Notes: a model not told the origin generated them from the letters alone. A DNA stretch of 64,000 nucleotides from 20CM-2-55-15 sp963738025 (GCA_963738025.1 CAVTWA010000020.1:1-64000), one strand, 5' to 3'. Shown: positions 47,855 to 59,312, numbered from the stretch's first letter. Made by a program: numbers and translations.

Positions 47855-50800
47855 ATGCTATCCGGCATGGTTTCGTTAAGTGGAATCCAGCGTTACGGTT
47901 TTGCCGTGCTGGCCATAGTGCTTGCTGCGGCTCTTCGCGTCGCCCTGGGTTCGATTTTGACGCAAGAACCACCTCTATTCCTCTTTGTCTTACCGATAAC
48001 TTTGGTTTGCTCATTCGGTGGATTGGGTCCAGGTTTGCTGGCCACCGGTCTTTCGTTGCTGTTTGCAAATCCTTCAGATCTAGCCGGAGCGCTCAGCTTG
48101 GGATTCACCGGTACGGTGTTCAGCCTCCTTTTTAATAGATGCAGAAAAGCGATTAAAGCGATAGTCGAACGTGAACGTTTTGTCCAAAACATCATCGATG
48201 CCTTGCCAAGTGGCGTTTTCATCTACGATGTACGGCAGAAGAGAATCACCTTCATCAATCGCGCCCTCGCGGACGCGCTGGGCCCCGTCTTCGACCAGGA
48301 AGTGGCTGAGCCCGGCTTCATCCGCTCGGTGATGCACCCGGACGACTGGCCACTCTTTGTCGAACACCTGAAAGGATTCTCCGGTTTGGGCAAAGGCGAA
48401 ACTGGAGAGTTTGAATTCCGCTGCCGCGTTAATAGCGGCACTTGGCGCTGGTTTCATACTCGCAACAAGGTGTTTCGTCGCAACGAAGACGGCCCTGTGC
48501 AGGAAATCATCAGCACGGTAATTGACATCACGGAACGTAAGAATGCAGAGGAGGACACCAGGTTCGTGACTGATCTGGAACATGCCGTAATGCCTCTTAC
48601 GGACGCAAAAGAGATCGTGGCAGTCACGGTGCGAATGCTGGGGGAACACTTGGGTATAGACCGCTGCAGCTATGCGGAGGTCGAAGCAGACGAGGATCAT
48701 TTCGCGGTTTTCGGTGATTATTCTCGCAACGCAACGCAGAGCATGACCGGCCGATACCGATCGTCGGACTTTAGTCAAAGAGAACGAAGCGTTTTGCTGG
48801 AAGACCACCCGTATGTCATCTGTGACATTCAGGCGGAATCGCCGCCCGGAACGAACATTTCTCTTTACCTGCGTTGGAAAATGCGCGCTTTCGTATGCGT
48901 GCCGTTAAACAAGTCCGGTCACTTCGTGGCCAGAATGGCTGTCTACCAGGGTGCGCCGCGTCGTTGGTCCACGCAGGAGATTAAACTCGTCGAAATTGTG
49001 GCAAACCGGTGTTGGGAATCTGTTCAGCGGGCAACGGCGCTAAGGCGTTGGACGGAGAGCTACGAGGATTATCGTGCGTTCATTGCGATCACTTCGGAAG
49101 GCGTCTTTCGTTTCGAATTCGAACAACCCATCCCGGTGACGCTGCCCATCGACGATCAGATCGAAATGCTTTACCAATTCGCATACCTCGCTGAATGTAA
49201 CAACGCGATGTCGCGAATGTATGGCTACGATAGTGCCGAAAAATTTTGGGTGCGCGGATCGGAGATCTGCTGGTCCGGTCGAATCCAAAGAACATCGAGT
49301 TTCTTCGCGCTCTTCAGCGCAACGGTTACAACCTCAACGATGTCGAGACACACGAAGTGGACAGGTACGGGAATTCCAAAGTCATCCTGAACAGCCTGAG
49401 TGCCATTGTTGAAAATGGGATGATCGTTCGCGCCTGGGGAACACAACGAGACATCACGGCTCAAAAGCAGGCTGAGGAAGCGTTGCGCGCGAGCGAAGAG
49501 CGGTACCGGCTGTTGACCGAGCTTTCGCCAGACGGTGTGATGGTTGTCAGCGCCGACGGGGCGATCCATCTGGCCAATCCGTCAGTGTTGCGGATGCTCG
49601 AGGCCGCCGCCGCGGATGTGGCCGGTCGGAGCCTCTTCGATTTCGTTGCGCCCGAATTCCGTGACCACTGCAGCGCATTGATGAAAACCCTGATGACCAA
49701 AGGAACGCCGGCGACTCAAGCGGAGGGGACATTGCGGAGCACGGATGGGCGCAGGATACCCGTCGAGGTTAGCGCAGTCAGTTTCGATGGAAAAAAGCAG
49801 TTCGGTCAACTCGTCATCCACGACCTCAGCGGACGAAAACAGGCGGAAGCTGAGCGTGAGCGTTGGTCTAGAGAGATCGAAAGCGAACGCGATCGTTTGA
49901 AGCGGATTCTAGAACAGATGCCTATCGGAGTCATCATTGCCGAAGCGCCTTCGGGTTGTCTCGTTTTTCACAACATCGAAGCATCGCGATTGCTCCACCG
50001 TTCGTTCCTGATTGCCGAAGACTATCGGGCATACACAAAGTACGGCGCATTGCAGGAGAACGGTCTTCCCTATCCAGCCGAGGCGTATCCCGCCGCGCGC
50101 TCGCTGATGTCGGGAGAGATAGTCAAGAACGAAGAGATCAAGTACCGGCTTGCTGATTCCACGCAAACGTACTTCTCTGTCAATTCTGCGCCGATCTATG
50201 ATCCGGAAGGCCGGATGGTTTTGACCATCGTTACATTCATTGACATCGGCGAGCGGAAGCGGGCCGAGGCGGCCTTGCGTGAGAGCGAGGAGCGATTCGC
50301 AAAAGCATTCCAAGCCAGTCCGGATGGTTTGGTCATTAGCCGGATTGCCGATTCCGTCGTTCTTGAAGTTAATGATAGCTTCGTTTCAATGTCCGGCTAT
50401 GCCCGCGATGAAATCATCGGACAAAGCCTCGTTCAGCTCGGAGTTTATGCGGATCCTGCGTCCCGTGAACGGGCGTTAAAGATTTTGAAAGAGCAGAATT
50501 TCGTCCGTGACTTTGAGCTCACGATGAAACGGAAATCAGGGGAATCCCGATGGATCCTTTTCTCTGCCGAACCAATGGACCTTCGTGGCGAACATTGCTG
50601 GTTGATGCTCAGCCGCGACATTACTGAGCGCAAACGCATCGAAGACGAGCGCGAACAGATCTTGCTGCAGGAGAAGAGGGCGCGTGAGGAAGCCGAAACG
50701 GCGAGCCGGCATGAAAGATGAATTTCTGGCGACAATCTCTCACGAATTGCGTACACCTCTGACTGCGATCCTCGGATGGGCGAACATGCTCACCCATGGC

Positions 50801-51873
50801 TCGCTCTCGGAAGCTCAGACCCGGCACGCGTAGCAGGTGATCCAGCACAGCGCGAGGTCACAAGCCAGGCTTGTCGACGACATCCTGGACACCTCTCGCA
50901 TCATCACCGGGCGATTGAAACTCGACGCCCACCCCCTTGAGATCGCCTGGGTCTTTCAGGCCGCCACTTGACGTCGATCCGGCCAAGCGCTGAAGCGAAG
51001 AGAATTGCTTTGGATGTGGTCATCGACGAGCGTGGTGGCATCGTCTTCGGCGATCCTAACCGATTGCAGCAAGTGATCTGGAACTTAGTTTGGAATGCAG
51101 TAAAGTTCACAAACGAGGGAGGGCATGTCGAGGCAAGGCTGAGCCGGACCGACCACCAGATAGAGATTTCCGTCACCGATACCGGGATGGGCATTGATCC
51201 TCAGTTCTTGCCCTATGTCTTCGATCGATTCCGGCAAGCGGACAGCACGTCGACACGCAAGTATAGTGGGTTGGGCCTCGGTTTAGCCATCGTCCGTTAT
51301 GTGGTCGAGATGCACGGCGGCACCGTTGAGGCATCGAGCCCCGGAATAGGTCAAGGCGCGACATTCACCGTTCGATTTCCCATAGCTTCACCGGACGTCC
51401 TCTTGCAAGCGGCAAAGCGGCCGGGAGCGGCGCTGAAACAGCCGACGGAGCACCATCACGTGAACGAAAACCAAGACCTGGGTGGCGTCTGCGTATTGGT
51501 TGTCGAAGATGATCCGTATACTCTCGAGATGGTCAAAGTCATTCTCCAAAATCGCGGCGCCGAGGTGATCGCTGCGCTCTCAGCAGCCGACGCGCTGAAA
51601 GCTCTGGAACGCTCCCGGCCAGATGTACTGATTTCGGACATCGCGATGCCGGACGAGGATGGCTACGACCTGATCGAGAAGGTGCGCCGACTCGGCCCGG
51701 AATCGGGAGGCGATATCCCAGCCGCCGCGCTGACTGCTTACGCCAGGGTCGAAGATCGCATACACGCTCTGGCTGCAGGGTTCCACATGTACTTGCAAAA
51801 ACCGGTCGAACCTGACGAGTTGGTCGCAGTGGTGGCCAAACTGAAACGACTCCGCCATTTGACGAAAATATAA
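47855..51873 (+). pseudogene. Hybrid sensor histidine kinase with receiver, four lesions
   Basis: Order of domains: DUF4118-like four-helix membrane region (IVLAAALRVALGSILTQ ... GTVFSLLFN), PAS (LPSGVFIYDVRQKRITFIN), GAF (DRCSYAEVEADEDHFAVFG), three or four further PAS domains (LTELSPDGVMVVSADG; FQASPDGLVISRIADS), HisKA (FLATISHELRTPLTAILGW), HATPase_c (NAVKFTNEGG, DTGMGIDP, GLGLGLAIV) and a receiver (LVVEDDPYTLEM, phospho-Asp in VLISDIAMPDEDG). Frameshifts lie near 49248, 50705 and 50965, and an in-frame TAG at 50831. GAF and PAS input suggests sensing of a small ligand or redox state. The C-terminal HATPase-receiver piece is still an open frame. Confidence 0.88.
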
Positions 51874-51925
51874 GTCGGTCTCAGCGGTGTTCATCGGATG
51901 CAGAGCGTCGTTAAAAACGTGTAAA

Positions 51926-52915
51926 TCAAGCCGCCCTGCGCACGCCGGCTGAAATGCGTCCCGTATTCATACACCATTCCAGCGTCGGCTGCAGTGTCGA
52001 CTCGGCGTTGCGAAATCGCGCATCCAGCTCGCGCACAGCCTTGCGATTATCCGTAAACCAATACAGCGTCGCGTAAGGAATAACCTCGGGATTGAATGGC
52101 AGCGGGACATGGAGTTTCCGTCCCGCCCACGACGCAGCGCGCATCGCGGAAGTCGGAAGAGTAATGAAGTTCTTTTTCAAGGAAAGAAGCTCGTTGGTAA
52201 GCTTAGCCAGATTCCGAATCGTGATGTTCTCGCCGGCCAGTATGTAGCGTTCTCGGTTTTGACCTTTTTCCAGCGCGGCAATGATACCGGCAGCAACATC
52301 ATCCACATAGACAACACTGGTTCCTCCCTTGCATACCACAACGGGATTGGATCTGGCGAAATCGAGTAGGTTTCCCGCCGTCACCAGTTCAATATCGTCG
52401 GGTCCATAAACTTCACCGGGATTGACGATCGTAACGGATATGCGATCGGAATACTCTCTGCAGAACTCCTCCGCACGGTGCTTTGCCCTCGCATAAGGGT
52501 AGCGGTCGAGACGCAATGGAGACGGACTGTCTTCGTTCTGCAAAGCTGGAGCGGGGGTTCCTGCTAAAGCTGCAGTGGAGGACACGTAAACCATCCGCTC
52601 GATTCCAGCGGCGATTGCGGCTCTCAGAACATTCAGGCTTCCGCCAGCCACAACATCGAACATGAAGGGGGAGTGGATCAGATTCCACTTCGCAATACCG
52701 GCAAGGTGAATAACAGCTTTGCAACCCTTCGCAGCGGACTGCAGAGAAAAAAGGTCCAGAAGGTCGCCAATCACAAGGTCACAACCCAGATGTGCAATGC
52801 GTTCGAGCCGCGACGTGCGCCGCACCAGGCAACGGACATCAAGGCCGCGCGCGCGAAGCATGCGCACAACCACGGAACCAATGAAACCGTTACCACCAGT
52901 GACTAGAATTCTCAT
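51926..52915 (-). CDS. NAD-dependent epimerase/dehydratase (extended SDR, HpnA-like)
   Basis: 329 residues: MRILVTGGNGFIGSVVVRML, VIGDLLDLFSL, VIHLAGIAKW, Ser/Thr in VYVSSTAALAG and the YxxxK pair in RYPYARAKHRAEE, followed by VNPGEVYGPDD. This matches dihydroflavonol-reductase/HpnA-type extended SDRs acting on sugar- or hopanoid-related substrates. No hopanoid genes are near. Intact; the start codon is at the edge of a divergent gap. Confidence 0.88.
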   Translation of the reverse strand: MRILVTGGNGFIGSVVVRMLRARGLDVRCLVRRTSRLERIAHLGCDLVIGDLLDLFSLQSAAKGCKAVIHLAGIAKWNLIHSPFMFDVVAGGSLNVLRAAIAAGIERMVYVSSTAALAGTPAPALQNEDSPSPLRLDRYPYARAKHRAEEFCREYSDRISVTIVNPGEVYGPDDIELVTAGNLLDFARSNPVVVCKGGTSVVYVDDVAAGIIAALEKGQNRERYILAGENITIRNLAKLTNELLSLKKNFITLPTSAMRAASWAGRKLHVPLPFNPEVIPYATLYWFTDNRKAVRELDARFRNAESTLQPTLEWCMNTGRISAGVRRAA

Positions 52916-53234
52916 AACAGCAACACAAAACTAAGGCCGTCCCCTGTTGTAAGAGTTAGTGCACGTCGCGCACCAACGCCCTTATTCAGGTTCCGCTTGC
53001 AAAGTGAAAGCAGCAGTAGCCCGAATTCGTTGCGCTTCGCATGAACGCCATCAGCCGCATTGGGATCTCACGACCGCCGACCTATACCGGCTGCCCCAAC
53101 AGAGCCGGGCAGGGATGAAAAGATGGGCAGTCTACAGTCTCTGTTCTCAACTTGACTAAATACCGAATATTCGTTACGGGTTTTCAGTCAAGGCAGGTAT
53201 TTGCCGGAATGGCTCATTTGCATGTACTGACAAA
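52916..53234. other. Divergent gap, no gene recognised
   Basis: This lies between the epimerase and the TPR gene, which point away from each other. Promoters for both would be expected here, but I see no clear pair of boxes. Confidence 0.4.
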
Positions 53235-54198
53235 ATGTTTTCATTGATCAAGCCTGGATCTCGAAAAGCTGGCAGGGTCAGAGTCACGGCCGACGTGACT
53301 AAAGAACAGATTCGCAACGAGGACGATTGCGCAGAGAAAATCGCCTCGTCCGCGGAATTTGTGGGTGATTTTCAAGAGGTTTTCCCCTCCATACCCGCTC
53401 CGGCCCTCTGTTCATGGGCGTTTCAAGCACTGGTTTGAACCGCCGTCGCCCGTCGCTGTTGTAGGTGTGAAAAAGCCGAGCACGTTTTTTGCGAGGTCTT
53501 TTTCAAGATTCTTGTTGGAACCCGCGTCCTTTGCGGGTTTCAACAGAATCGGCACCTTCAACAGCGTCAACCAGGCCGAAATTTCACCCACAAATTCCGC
53601 GGAGGACTCAGAAAATCAAACTGGGCCAGAATGCACTTGAAACCAGGGATTTTTCCGCCGCAGAAGAATATTTTAAACAGGCTTGGCGGCTGGCCGAAGA
53701 AAACAAATATCTGGAGCAACGCCAACCCGGCATTGCTGCGCCTGTTGGGTACTACCTACCTTGGCATGCGTCGGCAGGATAAAGCGGTCGAGTCGTTCAC
53801 GAAAGCTCTTGAGTTTGAGAAACCAAACTGCGGTGCTGATAGCGATTACCCGGCAAGATGTGCAGACGCTCAGGTGGACCTAGCTACCGCTCTCTCTGTT
53901 AAAGGAGACTTGTCGTCCGCGCTTACTCTCTCCGAGTCGGCCGTCGACAAATATAGCCGCCAGAGAGAATTGTACCGGACGGCGAATCTCGGCTACCCAA
54001 TATACGCTGATCAAATTAAGCAGGCACGAGCAGCCGCCTACCAGGCCCTGGTCCTCGCCCGGTCAGGAAATTTGCCGCGTGCGCGCAAAGCCTTAACGGA
54101 TAGGAGATCACTCGTCGAAGAGGTTCTGGCGGTAAGAGATCTTCAGAAGGGAATCAAAGATTTCGCAGAAGATGTTCTGAAGACGTTGGTACAGATCA
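53235..54198 (+). pseudogene. TPR protein interrupted by a MITE, then frameshifted
   Basis: Starts MFSLIKPGSRKAGRVRVTAD and runs to NEDDCAEKI, where the MITE begins. Removing 275 bases (MITE plus one 8-bp duplicate) gives CAEKIKLGQNALETRDFSAA and continues EEYFKQAWRLAEENKYLE, a TPR. A further frameshift near 53715 leads to LLRLLGTTYLGMRRQDKAVE and TKALEFEKPN. The C-terminus ends at the IS1380 end (54199). Function unknown; probably a scaffold. Confidence 0.8.
53343..53609. mobile_element. MITE with 20-bp inverted repeats in the TPR gene
   Basis: TCCGCGGAATTTGTGGGTGA at 53349-53368 is repeated in perfect inverse at 53584-53603. Outside both is the direct repeat AGAAAATC (53335-53342 and 53610-53617), an 8-bp target duplication. 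There are 267 bases and no gene inside. An inner segment reads as a separate short hairpin (TTGGAACCCGCGTCC / GGGTTTCAA). Confidence 0.85.
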
Positions 54199-55869
54199 CT
54201 AGCCCGGATTATTCATAAACTCGGCTGAATCACGGTGATTTTGCGCATCCGCGGCAGAAGGATCCGGAATGAGCGACGAAACAGCCTTCGGATAGCGTTG
54301 AGAACTGTGTTCATCGAGTCGCGGTTCGCCTGTTCCGGCCAGTCAGCATACGCAATTACTACAAAGGGACGCACGTCGACACACGTCTGCAAAATCAGTT
54401 GAACAAAATAGGGTTCTATCGGGTCGTTACGCGGAGTTTTCTGTAGCCAGGATTTGCTGACAGTGCTGAAACAGATCCTGACCGGGCCAATGAGCGGCAA
54501 GATGAAAGTGGATTTGTCGTGCGGTACGAACAACGCGCGCGCCGACCTTGAGCAGACGAATGCGAATCGAAGCCGGACTGGCCTGTGCCAAGACAGTATC
54601 GGCAAGGATGGATCGTCGAAAGTAGGTCATCAGCAAAGTCGCAATCGTGTGCAGTTGCAGACGCACGGCATTGGCACGAAACCGGTGACAGCTCGGCGGT
54701 CGGCATACATGCCCAACTTCAATTCTTTGATGCGGTTTTCGGCTTCTCCGCGTTGGTCGTACCACTTGACGAGATCTTTAGCCGATCCCTTTCGATTGGT
54801 AATCATGAAACGGATGTTGGTTCCCATCGCGGTGACATCGATCTTCACCAGAATGCGGCGGCGATGGTCCCAGCTATGGGCTCGATGCCAGAAGCTGGTG
54901 CGTACGTGTACCGGATGTTGAACCCGCTGATAGCGCGATTCGGCTTTCGCTTTCAGTTGTGCCGTACGTTTCTTGAACACATTGTTCGTTCCTATACCCA
55001 TAACGTACTCAATCTGGTGTTCTTCCAGGGCGGCCTCGACTTCGGGCGTTGCCATTCCTGCATCGGCGCGGAGACGCAGTCTGGATTTGGGAAAACGATG
55101 TCGCAACGGCGGAACAATTTGCTTCAGATCTTCGACGACGAAGCTGGCGCTACGATCCAAACCAGGTCTGAGCCGTGTCTTCAGCGGCAGTCCCGTATTG
55201 CCTTCAAACCAGCATAGCGGGTGATACATGTGCTGGTTGTAGCCGCCGTGAAATAACGCGAATTGTTGCTGGCCGTGCGTCGGATCAGCCGTGCTGTCCA
55301 AATCCAAAATCAGTTCCCCTTGGGTTGTGTTCCCTTCGCAAAGGCGTGCTGACAAAACCAGTCCAAACCGACTTTGCTCAAACGCGCAATACTGGACCAG
55401 TCGATGTCATTCTCGAGTCGCGATATTGTCGGTTGAGATCCCAACGCATCCGACGATTCACTCGCGATCGTCTGAAACGTCGGGTCGTCTTTCAATCGGT
55501 CAGCGTCGTTGGCATCTTCATATCCAGCGACGATCTGATACGACCGCTGCCGCACCAACGTCAACATATCGTGCTTCACGTAGCGCTGATCCCGATCATC
55601 CGTGATCCGTGCGGCGACATCGGCAGTCAGTCCCAGTTTGTGATCGAACTCGCGAATCAATGTCAAGCCGGCGTCACTGGTAATCGTGCCGCCGTCGAAA
55701 TCCACGCGAAGTGTTGGTTGGAATCCGAATCCGAATTGTTTGACAATCTTTTTGGCCATCGTCACTCTCCGTCTCAGATACATTCACGCTTCGACAACGC
55801 GAACGTAGCATGGACTTATGAGCTGGCGATGGCCTTTTTCTATCCGAATTTATGAATAATCCGGGCTAG
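54199..55869 (-). mobile_element. IS1380-family insertion sequence
   Basis: A perfect 21-bp inverted repeat (begins CTAGCCCGGATTATTCATAAA; 20-base core CTAGCCCGGATTATTCATAA) bounds 1671 bases holding one transposase gene. I see no matching 4-5 base target duplication beside the ends. Confidence 0.9.
54427..55759 (-). pseudogene. IS1380-family transposase, two frameshifts
   Basis: N-terminal part MAKKIVKQFGFGFQPTLRVD and TSDAGLTLIREFDHKLGL (frame 1); catalytic middle ELILDLDSTADPTHGQQQ (first Asp), RLRADAGMATPEVEAAL (second Asp) and WYDQRGEAENRIKELKLG (Glu) in frame 2; C-terminus NAVRLQLHTIATLLMTYF in frame 3. Frame changes are near 55335 and 54670. All catalytic residues are present. Confidence 0.88.
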
Positions 55870-55907
55870 CCAAATCAAGTAACACGAGTAAGACGCGTCT
55901 CTTCGAC

Positions 55908-57072
55908 CCCGTTGTGTTCAAAACCTGAAAATGGCCACCTGCCGACGGCTTCCTGCATGAGGTTTTGGGTGAGACGCTCACATCAACCGGCATATCGTGC
56001 TGCCGAGCTGACGAGACGTGCTGGATGGTCAACTGGCACGTACCGCTTCATCCAGGAATGGCCGCGATCACGACCTGGCTTGCCCTTCGATCTGAAAAAA
56101 CGTCACGCCGCTTCGCACTCGTCATCATTCAGCAGTCTGTCGCGCCTCTGATCCCTGCTTATTTTGTTTGCCTGATTTGATGCAAACGGCAGAACGAGCC
56201 CCGTTTCGAGCTTTCCGACACGTGGTTGGCTGCGATAACGGGCAATGACCTCGTGAACGTGCTTCCGCGACGCGGTCGCGCTTTCGGTCGTACAATCCAT
56301 GCATGTCCTGCGTCACCCTACGGACAATTGGAATCATCGGCAGTCCATTCCTTTCGCCTGAAGTCCTCGCAAGGCCCACCCTATGAGTCGACAGCTTCAA
56401 AAAGCAGAGGGCGACCAATGAGGCTAAATGGGATGCATTCGCATCGATGCTGAAGAAGTCGCTCGCCACGATCTGCTCCCAATGTCTTTGCAGGAACTCT
56501 CTCCAGGTCGTCTTCCGCGCGCGTTCCCGGAGATGGCTCGATGCCGTGCCTTTTCAAAATGTTCCGGACGGTGTTGTGTGCCAGATCGTGGCCGAGGTTG
56601 GCCAATGCTCCCTGTATCCGCCGATAGCCCCAAGAGCGATTCTCTTCAGCCATACGGACAGCCAGAGCAGCAATTTCCTGACGCGTCGGAGGCCGGCCCG
56701 GAGTTCGACGCGCACTGCCCAGTGCGGTTTCGGCCAATCAAATTTCGGTGCCACGTCAACAGAGTTTCCGGCGCGGCGATCGTCGCCACTTGCCCCAACG
56801 TTTTACGCCCAAGCTTTTTCGCTTTGACCGCCAGTCGTCGTCGTTGGTCATCGTTGAACTTCAGCCGCGGGTTCCCGATCTGTTCTCGAAGGACGCGATT
56901 CTCCTCGACCAGATATGCGATAACCTCCCGCTGATGTCGGCTCATCCATCCAGCGACGGCAAGCAGCACATATGAAAATGGGTCGAAAGAGAGGCGCACG
57001 GCCAATACTATGAGCGAGCCTCACGTGAGATCTCAAGTAATCTCAACAAGATCGAATTTTTGAACAGTACGC
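55908..57072 (-). mobile_element. Deletion-derivative rve element, copy 2
   Basis: Same 1.16 kb unit as 44740-45900, with matching ends and the same internal truncation. It lies 38 bases from the IS1380 end. No target duplication recognised. Confidence 0.75.
56103..56945 (-). pseudogene. Truncated rve transposase (copy 2)
   Basis: Same truncated product as copy 1 (MSRHQREVIAYLVEENRVL ... ASDFFSID, then the foreign tail), with two extra frameshifts near 56718 and 56528. It was therefore once open in copy 1's form and has decayed further. Confidence 0.8.
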
Positions 57073-57159
57073 GATAGTCCGCTGGCAGTAGCTGCATCCT
57101 TAGGTGCTCCGCACAATATTGGCGACCGGTATGGATAATGGGACTCCCCAGGAAAGAGG

Positions 57160-57414
57160 ATGAATATGGAGAAGAAAAAGCAGCCCGCAAAAAGACACGC
57201 AGGCTTGGAAACCCCGACAGGTACGAGTAAAGGTTCGACCGGATCTTCCAGTCATAGCTCGGGTATCAAACCCAGTGCTCCTCCCGGCGAGCAAATGCAG
57301 CCAGCCCTGCACTCTTTCGAAGAAGAACTGAAGAAATGGCAGGATCATATTTCGGATGACGACCGACGGCAGATCAGGAAAGCGATTGAGGAACTGATGG
57401 ACAAGTATCTCTGA
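57160..57414 (+). CDS. Small hydrophilic protein
   Basis: 84 residues: a basic N-terminus (EKKKQPAKRHAG), a Ser/Gly/Thr-rich disordered middle and an acidic, helical C-terminus (SFEEELKKWQDHISDDDRRQ). GGAAAGAGGATGA precedes the ATG. No family recognised. Confidence 0.5.
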   Translation: MNMEKKKQPAKRHAGLETPTGTSKGSTGSSSHSSGIKPSAPPGEQMQPALHSFEEELKKWQDHISDDDRRQIRKAIEELMDKYL

Positions 57415-57595
57415 ATCGCAAAGAAAAAAGCCGGCGTGACGGCTGGCTTGGAGCTACTCTCGATCCCATCGATCGCCCGCGTTAGGAATCGTGCCTCGGT
57501 GAGCCTCGTGGTTAGCAATTTTTCAATGGCATGACCGATGTGGTTGAGGGTAACGACGGCGAACCAAGATACGTAGGAATTTTAATAGGTACGGT

Positions 57596-57946
57596 ATGAT
57601 TAATCGTATGGCAGTGCCTTTGGAAGCTCACAAGCCGCTTGGCGGACGACAGAATGCAAGCCTGAAGCAAAAGCTTGAGAAATACTTCGCGTTGATTGGC
57701 TATTTGGCTTTGCTGACAGTATCTGTAGGCGTTGCCTTGTACGGCAAGTTTGCTTATCGCAACGAGATTCGTCTTGTAGTTGTACTTGCCTACGTAGCTT
57801 TTATGGTCACGCGGTTGGTTCGGCACATCCCGTGCGCGGCGAGTAACGCACTGAAACTCTGTGACGGTCATTCGCATATTGTTTTGCTCGCCTCCTGCGT
57901 GTTCCTGGTGAATTCCCGCTCAAGCGGCAATCGGACTTTGATATAA
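57596..57946 (+). CDS. Possible small membrane protein
   Basis: 116 residues with two or three hydrophobic segments (YFALIGYLALLTVSVGVALY, LVVVLAYVAFMVTRLV). No clear ribosome site and no family. A shadow frame on the other strand is about as long, so this is weak. Confidence 0.35.
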   Translation: MINRMAVPLEAHKPLGGRQNASLKQKLEKYFALIGYLALLTVSVGVALYGKFAYRNEIRLVVVLAYVAFMVTRLVRHIPCAASNALKLCDGHSHIVLLASCVFLVNSRSSGNRTLI

Positions 57947-58194
57947 CCCACGACAATGTGCCTGCCAGCGATGAAGTTTCAACTCCGATCGTGTGAGTGG
58001 CGAATTCCTGATTAGGCCGATTTCTCGCGGTTTTCGTTAGTTTTCATTACAAATATATGAACGAATCGGCTGAATTGGCGATGAAGTAACGATTCCGTAA
58101 TAAAGCCATCGGGCGGCTAAAATTAGCCCGAACGTGTCAAGGCAACCCGAACGCTTTCCGCCAATGATTTCTATCAGTTCGAGTATTTGCACAG

Positions 58195-58485
58195 TACGGG
58201 TTTTGTACCGCTACAATACCGAAGAATCACCAGACGGACTGCCGGACCCTCAAGGCGCCTTTCCGCTTTGCAGTTTCTGGCTTGTGGACAACCTGACCGC
58301 GCAGGGCCGAGGAAGCAATGACCTTGTACGAGTCACTTTGCGGTCGCGCGTCAAACCTCGGGCTCTTTTCCGAGCAGATTGATCCCGTGTCCGGAACATT
58401 CCTGGGAAACTTTCCGCAGGCACTAAGTCATATCGGAGCCATCTCCGCCGGTTTCAATCTCGCCTGCGCTGCGGCTCAACGCTGA
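58195..58485 (+). pseudogene. C-terminal fragment of a GH15 (glucoamylase/trehalase-like) enzyme
   Basis: The first frame reads RYNTEESPDGLPDPQGAFPL and CSFWLVDNLTAQGRG. After a frameshift near 58310 it continues LYESLCGRASNLGLFSEQID, SGTFLGNFPQALSHIGAIS and FNLACAAAQR to TGA 58485. This is the end of GH15 glucoamylase-like proteins. The catalytic part upstream is gone. It ends 14 bases before PPK2, so the two genes were probably one transcript. Confidence 0.8.
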
Positions 58486-58499
58486 GAGGCACAAGAGAC

Positions 58500-59312
58500 A
58501 TGGACATTAACAAGACGCGTTTTTTTCTAAAGCCAGGCAAAAAGATCCATCTGTCCAGCTACGATGCTGCAGATACGAGTCTGATGCCCGACAAAGAGAA
58601 AGTTAAGGTTGAAATTCAGAAAGATCTCGAAAAACTCGCGGAGCTTCAAAACCGTTTCTATGCTGAGCATCAACGGGCCCTGCTTCTGGTGCTGCAGGGT
58701 ATGGATACAAGCGGCAAAGACGGCACAATCAAACATGTGATGAGCGGAGTGAACGTCCTCGGCTGCAGCGCCTCGAGTTTCAAGACTCCAGCGGGGGAGG
58801 AACTGGATCACGATTTCCTCTGGCGTTTCGAGCGTGCGATGCCGCGGCAGGGTCACATCGGCATCTTCAATCGATCTCATTACGAAGATGTTCTGTACGT
58901 TCGCGTTCACCAACTGGTGCCGAAGAGAGTCTGGAAGTCACGTTACGATCAAATCAACCGCTTCGAGAAACTCGAGTCTGAGTTGGGGACTGTCATCCTG
59001 AAGTTCTTTCTTCACATCAGCAAAGACGAACAGAAGAAACGACTTGAAGCCCGGCTCGTCGACCCGCAGAAAAACTGGAAGTTTTCGCTGGCAGACGTCC
59101 AGGAGCGCGCTCTCTGGGATGACTACCAGAAGGCTTACGAAGACGCTCTGAACAAGTGCAGCACAGAAGCGGCCCCCTGGTACATTGTGCCCGCTGACCA
59201 TAAATGGTTTCGCGATTGGATGATTGCGACCATAGTCGTCGATAAATTGAAATCGCTGGATCCCAGGTACCCGATTCCCAAAACGGAGCTTACGCAAGTT
59301 CGAATAAAGTGA
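58500..59312 (+). CDS. ppk2: Polyphosphate kinase 2 family protein
   Basis: 270 residues, single PPK2 domain: Walker A LQGMDTSGKDGTIKHVMSG, the lid motif FNRSHYEDVLYVRVH and the Walker B-like LKFFLHISKDEQKKRLEARL. The length and motifs fit the short, single-domain PPK2 group that phosphorylates nucleotides (AMP or ADP) with polyphosphate. Soluble and cytoplasmic. GAGAGG lies upstream of the ATG. Confidence 0.93.
   Translation: MDINKTRFFLKPGKKIHLSSYDAADTSLMPDKEKVKVEIQKDLEKLAELQNRFYAEHQRALLLVLQGMDTSGKDGTIKHVMSGVNVLGCSASSFKTPAGEELDHDFLWRFERAMPRQGHIGIFNRSHYEDVLYVRVHQLVPKRVWKSRYDQINRFEKLESELGTVILKFFLHISKDEQKKRLEARLVDPQKNWKFSLADVQERALWDDYQKAYEDALNKCSTEAAPWYIVPADHKWFRDWMIATIVVDKLKSLDPRYPIPKTELTQVRIK

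Noticed and set aside
44740..57072. A composite transposon bounded by the two 1.16 kb copies
   Set aside because: Both copies lack a working transposase and no target duplicate links the outer ends, so the 10 kb between them is not shown to move as a unit.
57426..57450. Terminator after the small gene at 57160
   Set aside because: A weak AGCCGGC/GGCTGGCT hairpin lies there, but there is no T-run and the pairing is imperfect.
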